In this document: positions 1-12,300 of the stretch, in pieces
Numbering within the stretch: the first letter of the stretch is position 1
Layout: each line of letters opens with the position of its first letter
Assembly (NCBI GenBank): GCA_964017045.1
Contig: OZ024794.1
Span: 48,613,013-48,677,012 of the forward strand
DNA: 64,000 nt
Source of the DNA: Omphiscola glabra
Taxonomy: Eukaryota > Mollusca > Gastropoda > Lymnaeidae
Direction of reading: 5' to 3'
Notes under the pieces: generated by a model
What the model saw: only the letters and a program-made list of their open reading frames with translations
Told to the model about the DNA's origin: nothing
Database searches by the model: none
Made by a program: the position numbers and the translations under genes

Positions 1-157
1 CGACCCCTTTGTTGGAGTCGAACGACCCTTTCCCAGGGTCGCCCAAGACAATCGGAAAACAAATATATACTCTACAGTTATTAAGTAGCAAGGAAAATAA
101 TGTTGTGGTTGGGGGTCGCAAAAAGGGTCGCGGCATTAAGAAGGCTGAGAACCGCTG
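1..157 (-). mobile_element. hAT-type MITE fragment (end with GGTTCTCA-type TIR)
   Basis: The stretch is rich in GACCC/GGGTC words and ends at 143-157 with GGCTGAGAACCGCTG. This is the reverse complement of the CAGNGGTTCTCANCC terminal repeat typical of Charlie-like non-autonomous hAT elements. The other end is cut off by the window start. A similar end is seen at 5240-5254. The family assignment rests on the terminal motif only. Confidence 0.45.
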
Positions 158-347
158 CTCTGGGGTTAAATAGGAAGGCGATAGCGGGAGCTAATCGCAG
201 GGGAGATTACAAAATTATTATTAGAAATTTCATCGTTTTTAAAAATTGTATTTAGTAATTGGTTAGGCCCCTAGCCTTCATCGTACAAAAAAAATAATTT
301 GTAACCAAGTTTTTTGTGTAATAAATTAAAAAATTTATTTTTAGAAG

Positions 348-3300
348 ATGCAATCACAAGATGAAGATGTTTCTGCTAGCAGAACTGAAAAAGTAATTGC
401 ACTCGTACAAAATCTCTGGCGTTTATTGTTGGATTACGTCGGTGCCACTGATGAAGCTTCCAAATGGTGGAAATCTGTCTTCGAAAGAAGAATTCTTGTA
501 CGTATATCTTGTTAGCTATACTTTATACAAGCGTTCCCCAAACTTGTACGTCTTCTGGGCTGGTAGACAAGTTTCCCCATTGCACCAGGGACCGGTGCAA
601 GATTCATAAATTAATTATTCATCTTGGTGGCAAGACCGTTATGAGGTTTAACAAATTTAATCTGTAGTTGTATATTTTGTCTCGTTAGATGAACTATACG
701 TTAAAGAAAACAGACTGAAAACCAGAATACAAATTGTATTACAAAGGAACACCATACCAAAGCGAGTGATACTAACAATAATTAATTGAATTTTAATTCT
801 AAAATTAAGCTGATAAAAAATACAACATGAAATATACAAGAATAAAATTACGTTAAGTTACAGCACAGCAAGCTAAAAAGTTAACTATTAGGAATTAAAC
901 CAATTAATCCACAAACACGCACTGTGAAAATATTGCAAGTCATAAAGGGCTCCTCTAAATGGTAAGTCTGTCTGTGACACGTCTGCCGGTCACAGTCGAC
1001 CATCGAATTTATACTGGGGGAGTCAGAACACTCCAGAACAGAAAGTCTAGACATACAATCGCAACTGAGTATTTCTCCCTCTTTGTAGTTTAATGTAAAC
1101 CCTTCTGGAAACGTTAAAAAAAAACTCTCCGAAATCAAGGGCGGTGATGGGAAAAGGATGGTCAGTACGTGTTAACCAAGTTAATTGGCCTTATATTTTT
1201 CTGATTCACAGAAAGGTAATGTGGGTGTTGGGTGGAAATGGCACAGGAGCCCAGTAAATGATATTCTGTGGGAGTTTGAAAGTTTAGTAGAAAACTTGTC
1301 AAAAGAGGACTTATCAACTAAGAAACCGCTAGAGATAGTAACAGCTGCGACCAAGCCTGTAAACTCTTCTCAAAGTGGCTCTGAAGAGAGCTTCATGGAA
1401 CAGGATGCCGTTCCCCAAAAGATTAACACAAACTCAAATAAAGGTAAAGTTCGAAAGGTCAACAAAATCGCACATTATTCCGAAATAAACGACCTCTATT
1501 CGGATTCTCCTCAAACAAATGCGCGTCAAATTATCGGCCACTTTCAATCTCTAATCTCGGGAGACGTTGTTTTAAAGAAACTATTGGGGGCGATAGAGTT
1601 GGGCGAAGAAGCGGGTCGTTTTGAAGATGGAATAAATGACACCGTGGTCCCTAAGCAACAATCTGGCAACAAGCACAGGCGCAGCAAAAGCGACGCATTA
1701 TCTTCCCGTAGAAGACCCTTTTCTACAGTAAAACCAAGTCCCAGTTTACCCAGCCTAATCCTTGAAACAAGTAAAAATTTAACATATCTTGAAGATTTGG
1801 ATGTTGCTGGGATGATTCCCGAAACGTATGAGAATGATCTCGATACCTATGCGGGAGAATTACTAAGGAGTTTTAAATATTTCGATGACAACAATCGATT
1901 TCAGTTTTGTAAAGAGGATTTCGAAGACGATCGGTGCACCCTGATTAAGGAAAACGGCCAGGAGAATACAGAGCGGCATTTTCAATTTACTCCCGACAGC
2001 TCGTCCAGGCATTGTGAACTGCAACGTTTCAGCCACGGTGCATACGAAAATGATGATAGACGCGAGCCACGGGCACCGGACCGAAATGAGTCCGGCAACT
2101 TCAGCATCCTTGCCTTGGAGCAGGGAAGCAGTCTGACCACCAAAGAGAGCGACGTGGACGCCGTGGAGCGTCCAGTCCAGCTGGACTGCCCTATCCCAGA
2201 CTGCAGGGTTCCCGGCTGTTTACTCAGATCCAGGAGTGTGCAGTCGGTGAAGCGAAAGAACACGCTGTTTCCGCCCCCTTCGAACATCATGAGGCGTATC
2301 AACGACACCCTGCGTAAGATCATCATCAACGACGACACACCCGTCTTCATCAACAAACCCGTGACCCGCACGAACATAGTCGGCGTTGACATTTCACACA
2401 AGGTCAGGAACCGCAATTCTTACAAGACGGGCCTCAAGAATTCCAAATCCATGGATCTGAACTCATTTTTGGAGCCGGTCAAGTTCGACATTTCCATCAA
2501 GCCTCAGACCGGACCGGCGAATCCCATAGAGACAATCCAGCGCGGGCTCGGGTTTGAGAAGCTGAAGCTCCCCAAGGAGCCGAGTAACATCATATTGCAT
2601 GTTGAGCCTCCGGGTGAGTTGGGTGTTAGCGATAGCTGCTATAGTTAGATGCCGTAAGTAGCAGCTGTAGTTATACTGTTAAAGTTAGCTGCTTAAGTTA
2701 GCTGATAAATTTAGCTGCTATAGTTAACCGCTTTCGTTATCTGCTATTTTTTATGCTAAATTTAGATGCTATGGGTAGCTGCTAAAATAAAATGTTGCTG
2801 CTAAAGTTAGCTGCCGAATTTAGCTGCGAAAGTTAGCTATACATCGTTCCATATTTGTTTTAGCTCCTGGGAACTCGGGAAATTTGTAGTGCCAACACAT
2901 TCGGCAAGTTTGCATACAACATAAACGGGCAGATTTGGGTGACTGGCAACTGGTTGGGGGCAAAAGAGCCGCTTCTTGTGAACTGGTTCTTTAAATTGTC
3001 AGAATTTACGGACTCCTAAAGGCACTAGCGTTGGAAGAGGGCGGGGCAGTTCTAACCCGGCGACCAATTTTTTTCTTCTAGATACAGAGGGGTGGCATTT
3101 TCGGTCAACAGCAGAATTTTTAGTGGGGATGAGGGGGGGGGGAGGAGGGGGGCGAAAAAATACGGGGTGGCACATTCTTTAACTAAGTTCCTGCACTTAT
3201 ATTAAGTTCAGTAATTTTTGTTCTAACTTTTTATCTAATCAAGAAACAAATTATTTTGTTAAAAAAAATAATAATTTTTTTTAATCATTCAAGTCTTATC

Positions 3301-6300
3301 ATTATCTCTTGGTTACTTTGAAATCAATTCCACACACGTAATCTTTTGTTATGTCATTAATTGATAAGGATCACGCCTCTCAATTCTCAATGGTTAAAAA
3401 AACTAAAGCTTCACATCCTAATAATATCACCCATAATGTTCCTTTAATGAGGCAACGAGACATTAAAAGAACGTAATAAAAAAATAGTGTCCGATAAACT
3501 GTCAATTTAATATTTATTTATTTACTATTATATATTATGTATAACTCTTATTTTTTAGTTGCACTTAATATTTCAGAGGCGCCGTCTCCAATCTGGCAAC
3601 AGTCTCTCGTGAAGCTGCGCATCGCTGGCCAATGGTTGAAGTCGCAACTGAGTACTGGCCCTTCACTTGAAATCACTCCTGCAATTGTCACTACTTCTGT
3701 CAGAAACCCTCTTCATGACTCAAAAATTGACCTTACAGATGTAAATATAATTTTAGTTCATAAATATATATATATATATATATATCGCTATATTAAAATG
3801 TAGTACTAGTGGTTCGTAGCCATGTATGATTTAAACCCCCACCAGCAGTGTTTCTTTCAGACATTCCCTCCCCCCGGGGGTATTTCAAATTCTCGGGGGA
3901 TGGGGGGGGGGACTATTCATTTGCCAGTGGCCAGGCTTAGCTAAGAGGAAACAGATAGGGCATATGTCCCGGGGCGCAATACTAACGGGGGGGGGGGGGA
4001 GGTAAAATGGTCTTAGATGATATTTAATGGTTGAAAATAATCAGTTTAAAAGTTGAGGGGGGGGGCGGCGTAAAATGAATATTTTCCCCAGACGCCACAC
4101 ACTATAGATACGCACCTGATAGTAGCGTCGAACTAGGGCGGATGCAGTGGTCGACCCAGGTGTCACTTTTTCTTTATATGCAGGTGTGGCATTTTCTGAT
4201 AACTGCAGAGTTTCTAGCGTGAAAGGGAGGACGGCAAGAATATTTGCCAAGCTAAAAGTAGTTGCGCCACTAGGCAGTGTATCTATCTATACCAAAACCA
4301 GCGATCATCGGGAAGTAGGGCGGAAATTGAGGGCGCCGATGACTATTGATTGGTGGAGGGTTCTGGAGAGCCTGCTCCCCTTAAAACTTTTGATTATTTC
4401 AAAATCAAGAGGTGTGCTTTTGAGTTTACTTGAATTCAATTTTTCTATTTTGCCTTTTGAACGGGAAAGGACATTTTTAAGGTTTTGTGGGAGGCATTAG
4501 GGCGCCCAGTGCCATACATAAACTGAATTCACTCCATTTGTAGCGTGCCCCAGAGTAATCTTTGGCGCAGGTCTATAATCAACCCCATACTATATACCAT
4601 TGATCAGCGTGAGGGAAGGGGTGCAGAAATTTAGGGTGCTAAAGACAGTCGGGCAAACTCAAAATGCAAAGGTGCATTTTGATGCATACTTGAATTTGCT
4701 GTTTCTTTCAGACAATTTTGAGGTTGTATTTCAAACTTTCTTGTGGGAAGTGCCAAAATTAGCCATAATAATGATCAAAGACATCTTAATTCTGCACCAG
4801 TGGCACGTAAACTAAATTCATTCTAGTTGTGTCACCCTTGGTGTTCGCTTCTGCCCTAGGTTAATATCGCCATATTAAATCTTTATAGTCCCCAGACAAT
4901 TTTTTGATAAATTAAAAATACAAGAATGCATCTTATCACATATCTCAATTTAGTCTTGCAACATTCTACACTTAATTGGAGAGCTACGGAAGAGATCCTA
5001 GTTTTAAAATGCCACTTAACCTTAGAACCATCGTGTGCGCCCAGCAATCCCTACGACTGCAGGGTGCCTCGGATGTTTTAGGGGTGTAAAGATGTGATAA
5101 TATTTTCTTAATTATCATCTTTCAATGCAGGGTGGAAAAAAAGTGGGGGGGGGGCGGGCAAACAGAAAAGTGCTTGACCTTCTTGTGTTATGGAAAGGGA
5201 CGCGCGCGCCCCCCCCCCCCCATGGGGTCGCAACCCACAGGTTGAGAACCGCTGCACTAATTCAATACTGTTAAGTAATAGTTTGTTTTCATCTCCCCAT
5301 CAGGGCCAGTTCTGCAGTTTGTATTACCTGACTGGACGGAAAGCCTACCTGTACTACAAGCTGCTGACAATGGCATGTACATTTTCTCAGCCTCTGTGGT
5401 CTGTAACAAAATAGATCTGTCTCGTGTCAACCATATTTACACTGGTTACTTTAAAACACATTATAGTACGTTCCTTCAATGTTGAACTTGCACATTATAT
5501 GTTTATCAGTCTTTCAGCTTAATTGAGGGTGAAAGCATCAAATTCTACATTCGGGAACTGACCGGCCAAATCTCGAAATGGACATTGAGGCTGTAAATTG
5601 ACTAGCCAAGGTCAAATATGTTCTATATTTTACGATTTGTCGTGAATTGATCGGCCATGTTCATATTATTATTATTATTATTGGTAGTTTTCTATGGCGT
5701 TATACCCCAGCCTAGGGCTGGGCTCACCACACTGTACATACAATTTAACAAACAATCATGAACTTAAATATTCATAAGAGGTGATCGGCCGTGTTCATAA
5801 GGAGGCGATCGGCCGTGTTCAAAGGAGGTGATCGGCCAGTTTCATAGGAGGTGATCGGCCAGGTTCATATGAGGTGATCGGCCGTGTTCATAGGAGGCGA
5901 TCGGCCATGTTCATAGGAAGTGATCGGCCGTGTTCATAGGAGGTCATCGGCCAGGTTCATAGGAGGCCATCGGCCATGTTCATAGGAGGTGATCGGCCAG
6001 GTTCATAGGGGGTGATCGGCCATGTTCATAGGAGGTGATCGGCCATGTTCATAGAAGGTGATCGGCCAGGTTCATAGGAGGTGATGGCCGTGTTCATAGG
6101 AGGTGATCGAGCGTGTTCATAGGAGGTCATCGGCCGTGTTCATTGGAGGTGATCGGCCAGGTTCATAGGAGGTGATCGGCCAGGTTCATATGAGGTGATC
6201 GGCCGTGTTCATAGGAGGTCATCGGCCAGGTTCATAGGAGGTGATGGCCGTGTTCATAGGAGGTGATCGAGCGTGTTCATAGGAGGTCATCGGCCGTGTT

Positions 6301-9300
6301 CATTGGAGGTGATCGGCCAGGTTAATAGGAGGTGATCGGCCAGGTTCATATGAGGTGATCGGCCGTGTTCATAGGAGGCGATCGGCCAGGTTCATAGGAA
6401 GTGATCGGCCGTGTTCATAGGAGGTCATCGGCCGTGTTCATAGGAGGCCATCGGCCAGGTTCATAGGAGGTGATCGGCCGTGTTCATTGGAGGTGATCGG
6501 CCGTGTTCATAGGAGGCGATCGGCCAGGTTCATAGGAAGTGATCGTTCGTGTTCATAGGAGGTGATCGGCCATGTTCATAGGAGGTGATCGGCCGTGTTC
6601 ATTGGAGGTGATCGGCCTTCAATGCACATATATTCAAGTGATAACCGTTTCACGGGCAGAATGGACAATATCGCTTGGAAATAGGTGTATTATAGTTGGA
6701 GAACATGATCTGTTCCTAGCCTTTAGAAAGCTCATAGCAACATCTTCTATTCCCAGCTTTTAGAAACATCGGAGTCTACTGGGATGACGCCTGGAGCAAG
6801 TCATAGATGTCTCCTCTTTCCATTTCTATTATTTTCATGCTGGTCATTTATTGGATGTGATTAAGGCAACAGCGGCGGCCAAACAGGGCGCCCAGTACAC
6901 CCAGTTAATCTAAATCAGTGGTTCTCAAAGTGGGTGTAACCGCCCCCCCCCCCCAGGTGTGGTCGGATGTCCCGGGGTGGGAAGCCGATGAAAAGCATGG
7001 GAGATTTAAGGGGTTTCTTGGACTCCCAAAGTTCGCTTATTAGGAAGCAGTCGGAAATGGAAGCAGTCCACGAGTCACACCAGAAGCTTAATATAGATAA
7101 GAGAAGATTGTGAGATTATAAAATGGAAGGAAAAGGTGTATGGACATTCAGTGAGGAGGGAAAATACATAGGTACCACATGTGCTGAAGTGGAGTGTAAT
7201 TAGGAGGAGGCCCTTTTGGGCTTTGGCGGGGGAAGGTTCTAGGAGAAATGATCTACATAGACATTCAAATGGGATGAAATGGCATGGAAAGACAATGAGA
7301 CGAGAGAGAGAGAGCGAGAGAGAGAGAAAAAGGGGGGGGGGGGTAAGAAAGAAATATTCCTTGCGTTTTGTTTTTTTAAGATGCATGCCTAATTCGGGGT
7401 TGCTTTTAACCTTACTTGTGGACATCAATTTTTTGTTGGCATACACGACATAAAATGTGGTTTAATCTGGCTTGATTGTGACATCAATTGGTGTTAGATA
7501 CAACATTTTTGTCATTTTAATTATGTTATTCAGACGGAAGCAAAATATAGGATCAATGAACTCATTGAGGAACGAGAGAAATTGTTACGAATTTACGAGT
7601 GGAAACAACGAACTCTGATGGAGGTGGTCAAAATAGCGAGAGGCAAGAGGCGTTATTTTGGTTTTTAAATCCTTTATGTTAACTTCGATTTTTTGTTCGT
7701 GTGTTTCTTTCTGTCTGTCTGGCGAAGTCTTCGGATGGCTAATTGACCCACTTCGCCCCTTGGGGGAGATATATTTTTCTTCATCGGCAGGAATCGATCG
7801 TCTAAAAATGGATCTTTAAAAAAACATAGTTTGTATAAAGTAGTCAATATATTTAAATTTTTTAATTTTGTAAGCCTGAAATCCGTAATAAATTATGTAC
7901 AGATATGGAGACCGAGGTCTTGGGATTGTGGAGATCACGTTGGACTCGTTGCATATTAAAAAGAATTGTATTTATTTCGTTAAGCCTTTTTTGCCGGGAA
8001 TGCAAAGTATGCTGCTCTTTTAGCATCCACTTGCAAAGTATGTTGCTCTTTTAACATCCAATTGCAAAGTATGCTGCTCTTTTAGCATCCACTTGCGAAG
8101 TATGCTGCTATTTTAGCATCCACTTGCAAAGTATGCTGCTATTTTAGCATCCACTTGAAAAGTATACTGCTCTTTTAGCATCCACTTGCGAAGTATGCTG
8201 CTCTTTTAGCATCCACTTGCGAAGTATGCTGCTCTTTTAGCATCCAATTGCAAAGTATGCTGCTCGTTTAGCATCCACTTGCAAAGTATGCTGCTATTTT
8301 AGCATCCACTTGCAAAGTATACTGCTCTTTTAGCATCCACCCAAGCATATATTTGTTTGGTCTATAAATTCAACATTGGGGTTATTTTTACTTTCAGGCC
8401 TGGTTACTTAAGTCTCAGAAAATGATAATTTCCATTCCATTGTGTGGATGCATTCTGCCTGTTGTAATGTTTATGAAAGCATTCTGTCTGTTATAAATTG
8501 TAATGTATATGAAAGCATTATGTCTGTTATAAATTGTAATGTTTATGAATGCATTCTGTCTGTTATAAATTGTAATGTTTATGAATGCATTCTGTCTGTT
8601 ATAAATTGTAATGTTTATGAATGCATTCTGTCTGTTATAAATTGTAATTTTTTGAAAGCATCTGTCTGTTATAAATTGTAATGTTTATGAAAGCATTCTG
8701 TCTGTTATAAATTGTAATTTTTTGAAAGCATCTGTCTGTTATAAATTGTAATGTTTATGAAAGCATTCTGTCTGTTATAAATTGTAATTTTTTGAAAGCA
8801 TCTGTCTGTTATAAATTGTAATGTTTATGAAAGCATTCTGTCTGTTATAAATTGTAATTTTTTGAAAGCATCTGTCTGTTATAAATTGTAATGTTTATGA
8901 ATGCATTCTGTATGTTATAAATTGTAATTTTTTGAAAGCATTCTGTCTGTTATAAATTGTAATGTTTATGAAAGCATTCTGTCTGTTATAAATTGTAATG
9001 TTTATGAAAGCATTCTGTCTGTTATATATTGTAATGTTTATGAATGCATTCTGTCTGTTGTAATTTTTATCCAAATAAAAAATATATTTTAAAAAAAATA
9101 TAAATAATTAAAAAAACTTCTCTCTAAGATTATTATAGCGATCCCACCGATGTGCACCTCGACCGTTGGAAGACTTTGAAGAAGGATCTGTCTAAGGATC
9201 ATCAGAGCAACACTGACGTCAGAATGCAGGTGTCCTCTATACCTGACTACTGGCCGTTTTTCACTCTCATGATTGTTATGGTAATAGGACTTTTTGCCCT

Positions 9301-12300
9301 CCTAAATATTTGAAGAGTAGGAGACAAAACGGGGAAGAGATAAATATAAACATAATTTTTACACGTCATGTTTTAGTTTAAAAACGTACTTTTGATTTTG
9401 TTACAATTTTTGTTTTCATAATAAACAAGAGGAAACTAAGTCGTGACAAACAACACAAGTCTACGAAAAGGGAGGTATTTAAAGTTACGTAGTCATATAA
9501 TGTGCCGTTACTTAGGAATGAACAAAATGGGTCAAAATTTTTTCTTAATGTTCTAAAGCTAAATATTATTTTATTTAAAATTCACAAAAGGTGTCGAATA
9601 TTTTATTTTTCCCCCCTATTAAATTAGGTATTAATTTAATTAGTAAAGATCATTCAAACAGTTTCGTGCAATTTCCTAACGTAGACCTAGATAAGATTTT
9701 AAAATATTTTCAAAGACTGGCATGCAAGTTAAATATCACATGTATTTGTTGTTCATGTTTTGGTTTGTATGCTAAAGGTGTGCGAGGGGGGGTGCGGACC
9801 GCACCGGGTGACACCATTTCAGGGGGTGACACCAAATTGAAAAAATGTATATTTACAGATTACACGGTTCGGTCCAACCGAATTTCATAAAGGATAACCC
9901 CTCACACATGAACTCAGTCCTAATTCTCCACACATGTACCCAATCCAAATGCGTGCTTCTAAAAATTCAAGGTTGGTGCATCACCAATGAGATGACCATA
10001 TAACTAGAGCAGAAAAACACCGTTTTGACCATTATTCAAAGCGGATTGAAGCGTTCGGTAACTTTCGTAAGTGACAAGAAGCTTTGATACCAAATACGAT
10101 GTGGTCGGGCGATTCTAAGTACATGTCACAATACATTTACCTCCTGATCCTCAGTTGATTTCTTTGTGTTATTGACATTATTATAATGTGGACTTATTTT
10201 AACAAGAAGAAGTCCATTGTAGGTGTCGGGGAGGGGTGAATCCATGAGTTTACCGCACCGGGTGTCACCAACCCTAGCTACGCCGCAGTGCTAAACTATG
10301 CTCGTGTGATGGAACCTGGGGGGAGTGTTTCAGTGACAGACAAACATAGTGTAATTTATCAATGGTCATGTACCAAATTGCGCATTATTTATTTATTTTG
10401 TAAACCAACGTACAGATCCCTTGTTCTCTACCTGCCTAATGCCGCGGTCCTTTAATACAGTGCCTCATATTCTGGTGACCCCCAACCATAAAATTATTTT
10501 ATACTACTTCATATATATGTGTATAGATGACACCATATTTCAGCTACAGTATAAGCCTCGCCTAAAATATAAATTCATTTTTCCCCCAGAGCCAAATCTT
10601 GATGCTGTTTATTTTAATCGCTAAATATGGCATTGATGCCAACGGGGTGGGCACCATAAGGAGAGTGCGCTTAGGTATCCCGACATTCCTCGGAACAGAA
10701 ACCTTCTCAGCACTGCGTGAGCCCAACCCGTGGATTGGCCCACCAATAAAAGCTTTTGCAGGTCTAGCGACTTTTATTATATAATTTTTTATCCATAATT
10801 ATTTTCATTTAAAGAAATATTTAGGGCTAACATTTCGAGTGGTATTAGTTATTATGCATTGTTAGTCGTTAGATCTCTTCAACCGTGTTTTAACAAAATG
10901 TTCTGGAAAAAATAATAGGGGGTGCATCAAATGCATGGATTAAGACACAGAAATTCATATGATTTTACCCCAAACAAAAGCAATCGTTTAAAATAAGATG
11001 TTGGTTAGTGGATCAAATGTACAGATCTAATCAGTTAAGATTTTTCAACCCAAAAACACATATGTTATACCTATAAAAAAAAGCATCACTTTCTTATGCT
11101 ATTCGCTTACGATAAGATTGACAAATTTTACATCATTAAGTTTTTTAACTTCATACTTTGAGAAGTCGTGAATTGCTAGAAGCCAAAAAAATCCTACACC
11201 TTCAAATTGAATTTGAATTCTTTTCGGCTTACGTCATCTTAAATGTTCATTCCACATTAATATGAATTGTTACTTCTTTTTGTAAACACCAAAAAGTTAT
11301 ATTAGGCCTATTGTTTCACCCCACCCACTTTAAAAAAATAATATGCCCTGCTTTACGTAAATTATTGATTGACGACTCTTAAAATTGTCAATACATGTGT
11401 TCCAAACAGCCGCTGGAGGCATTGTGGCATCGTGTATGAGAGAAGACAAAAGGTTATCCCGCATCACGAAGTTGAAAGGTTACAAAATCATGACTCGGGA
11501 ATACAAAAACTATTTTGGGTGCTGTGAAATGAAAGGTCACTTCAACATCGCAGGGACGACAACTTATTCTGAGTGCAGTAACATGACAACAGGTAACATC
11601 TGTGGTCACGTCTGTTGTTACGTCTTTGTCAATATAACAACATCTGATTTTTTTTCATCTTTCACAATAACAGGTCCTTACATAAAATTATTTAATCTAG
11701 TTCAAGATAATGTAAATTCAATTTGGCTAAGAGTGCCCGGTCTTATGGATCTCTCGTAAGCTTGGCTTCAAATGTCTTATTTTTAAGTGTGTAGGGGGCA
11801 GTGGTCTAGGCTTTGTGTGACGATGGGGAAAGTGGAGGTCCAAATTGAGCCGCTTTGGATATCTACTTGATACAATTTTTAATGGCAGCCAATCTATCTT
11901 ACGTAGTGAGTCTTTCACAAATTGCTGAGCCCGTTTGACATCAGATAAGATTACTTCTAACAAAAAATATATAATCAAAACAATCGTAAGTGTTGCTTAG
12001 ACTGAATTTCGATGTGACCCTCTCGAATAAGAAAACATGCACTTAAAAGAGGTCTTAAATAGGTCGCACCCTTATGTCAAAGGTATCAGATCGCTGTTGT
12101 TATGCGTGGGGTTAGAGTAAGCTGTGTTCACCAGAAGGAGTGAGAGTATAAGTGAACAAGGTGTGAGATTGTCATTGAAGATGAGTGGGAGGGTGTATGC
12201 TGGGCCGAATTTAGACTTGCTGAGGCCCTAAGCTATACAAAGTCCAGAGGCCCCCTACCATTTGAAATTACATGAGGTGGTCAAAGAAAAATTACAAATA

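Noticed and set aside
1982..2416. Minus-strand 144-residue frame
   Set aside because: Shadow of the iRhom exon, with no family features.
1185..2648. Stand-alone 487-residue gene
   Set aside because: The frame runs through a splice acceptor at 1210-1211 and a GTGAGT donor at 2614, and its phase joins perfectly to the next iRhom exon. It is the large cytosolic-tail exon of iRhom.
8001..8340. CRISPR-like array with regular 31-bp period
   Set aside because: Units are directly contiguous with no variable spacers, and the setting is an animal intron; it is a minisatellite.
8442..8681. Repetitive 79-residue protein
   Set aside because: A read-through of the 36-bp satellite; no start context or splice logic.
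9139..9280. Alternative acceptor for the iRhom TM1 exon
   Set aside because: It would need a phase-2 donor upstream, and none is found; the acceptor at 9128 gives matching phase 1.
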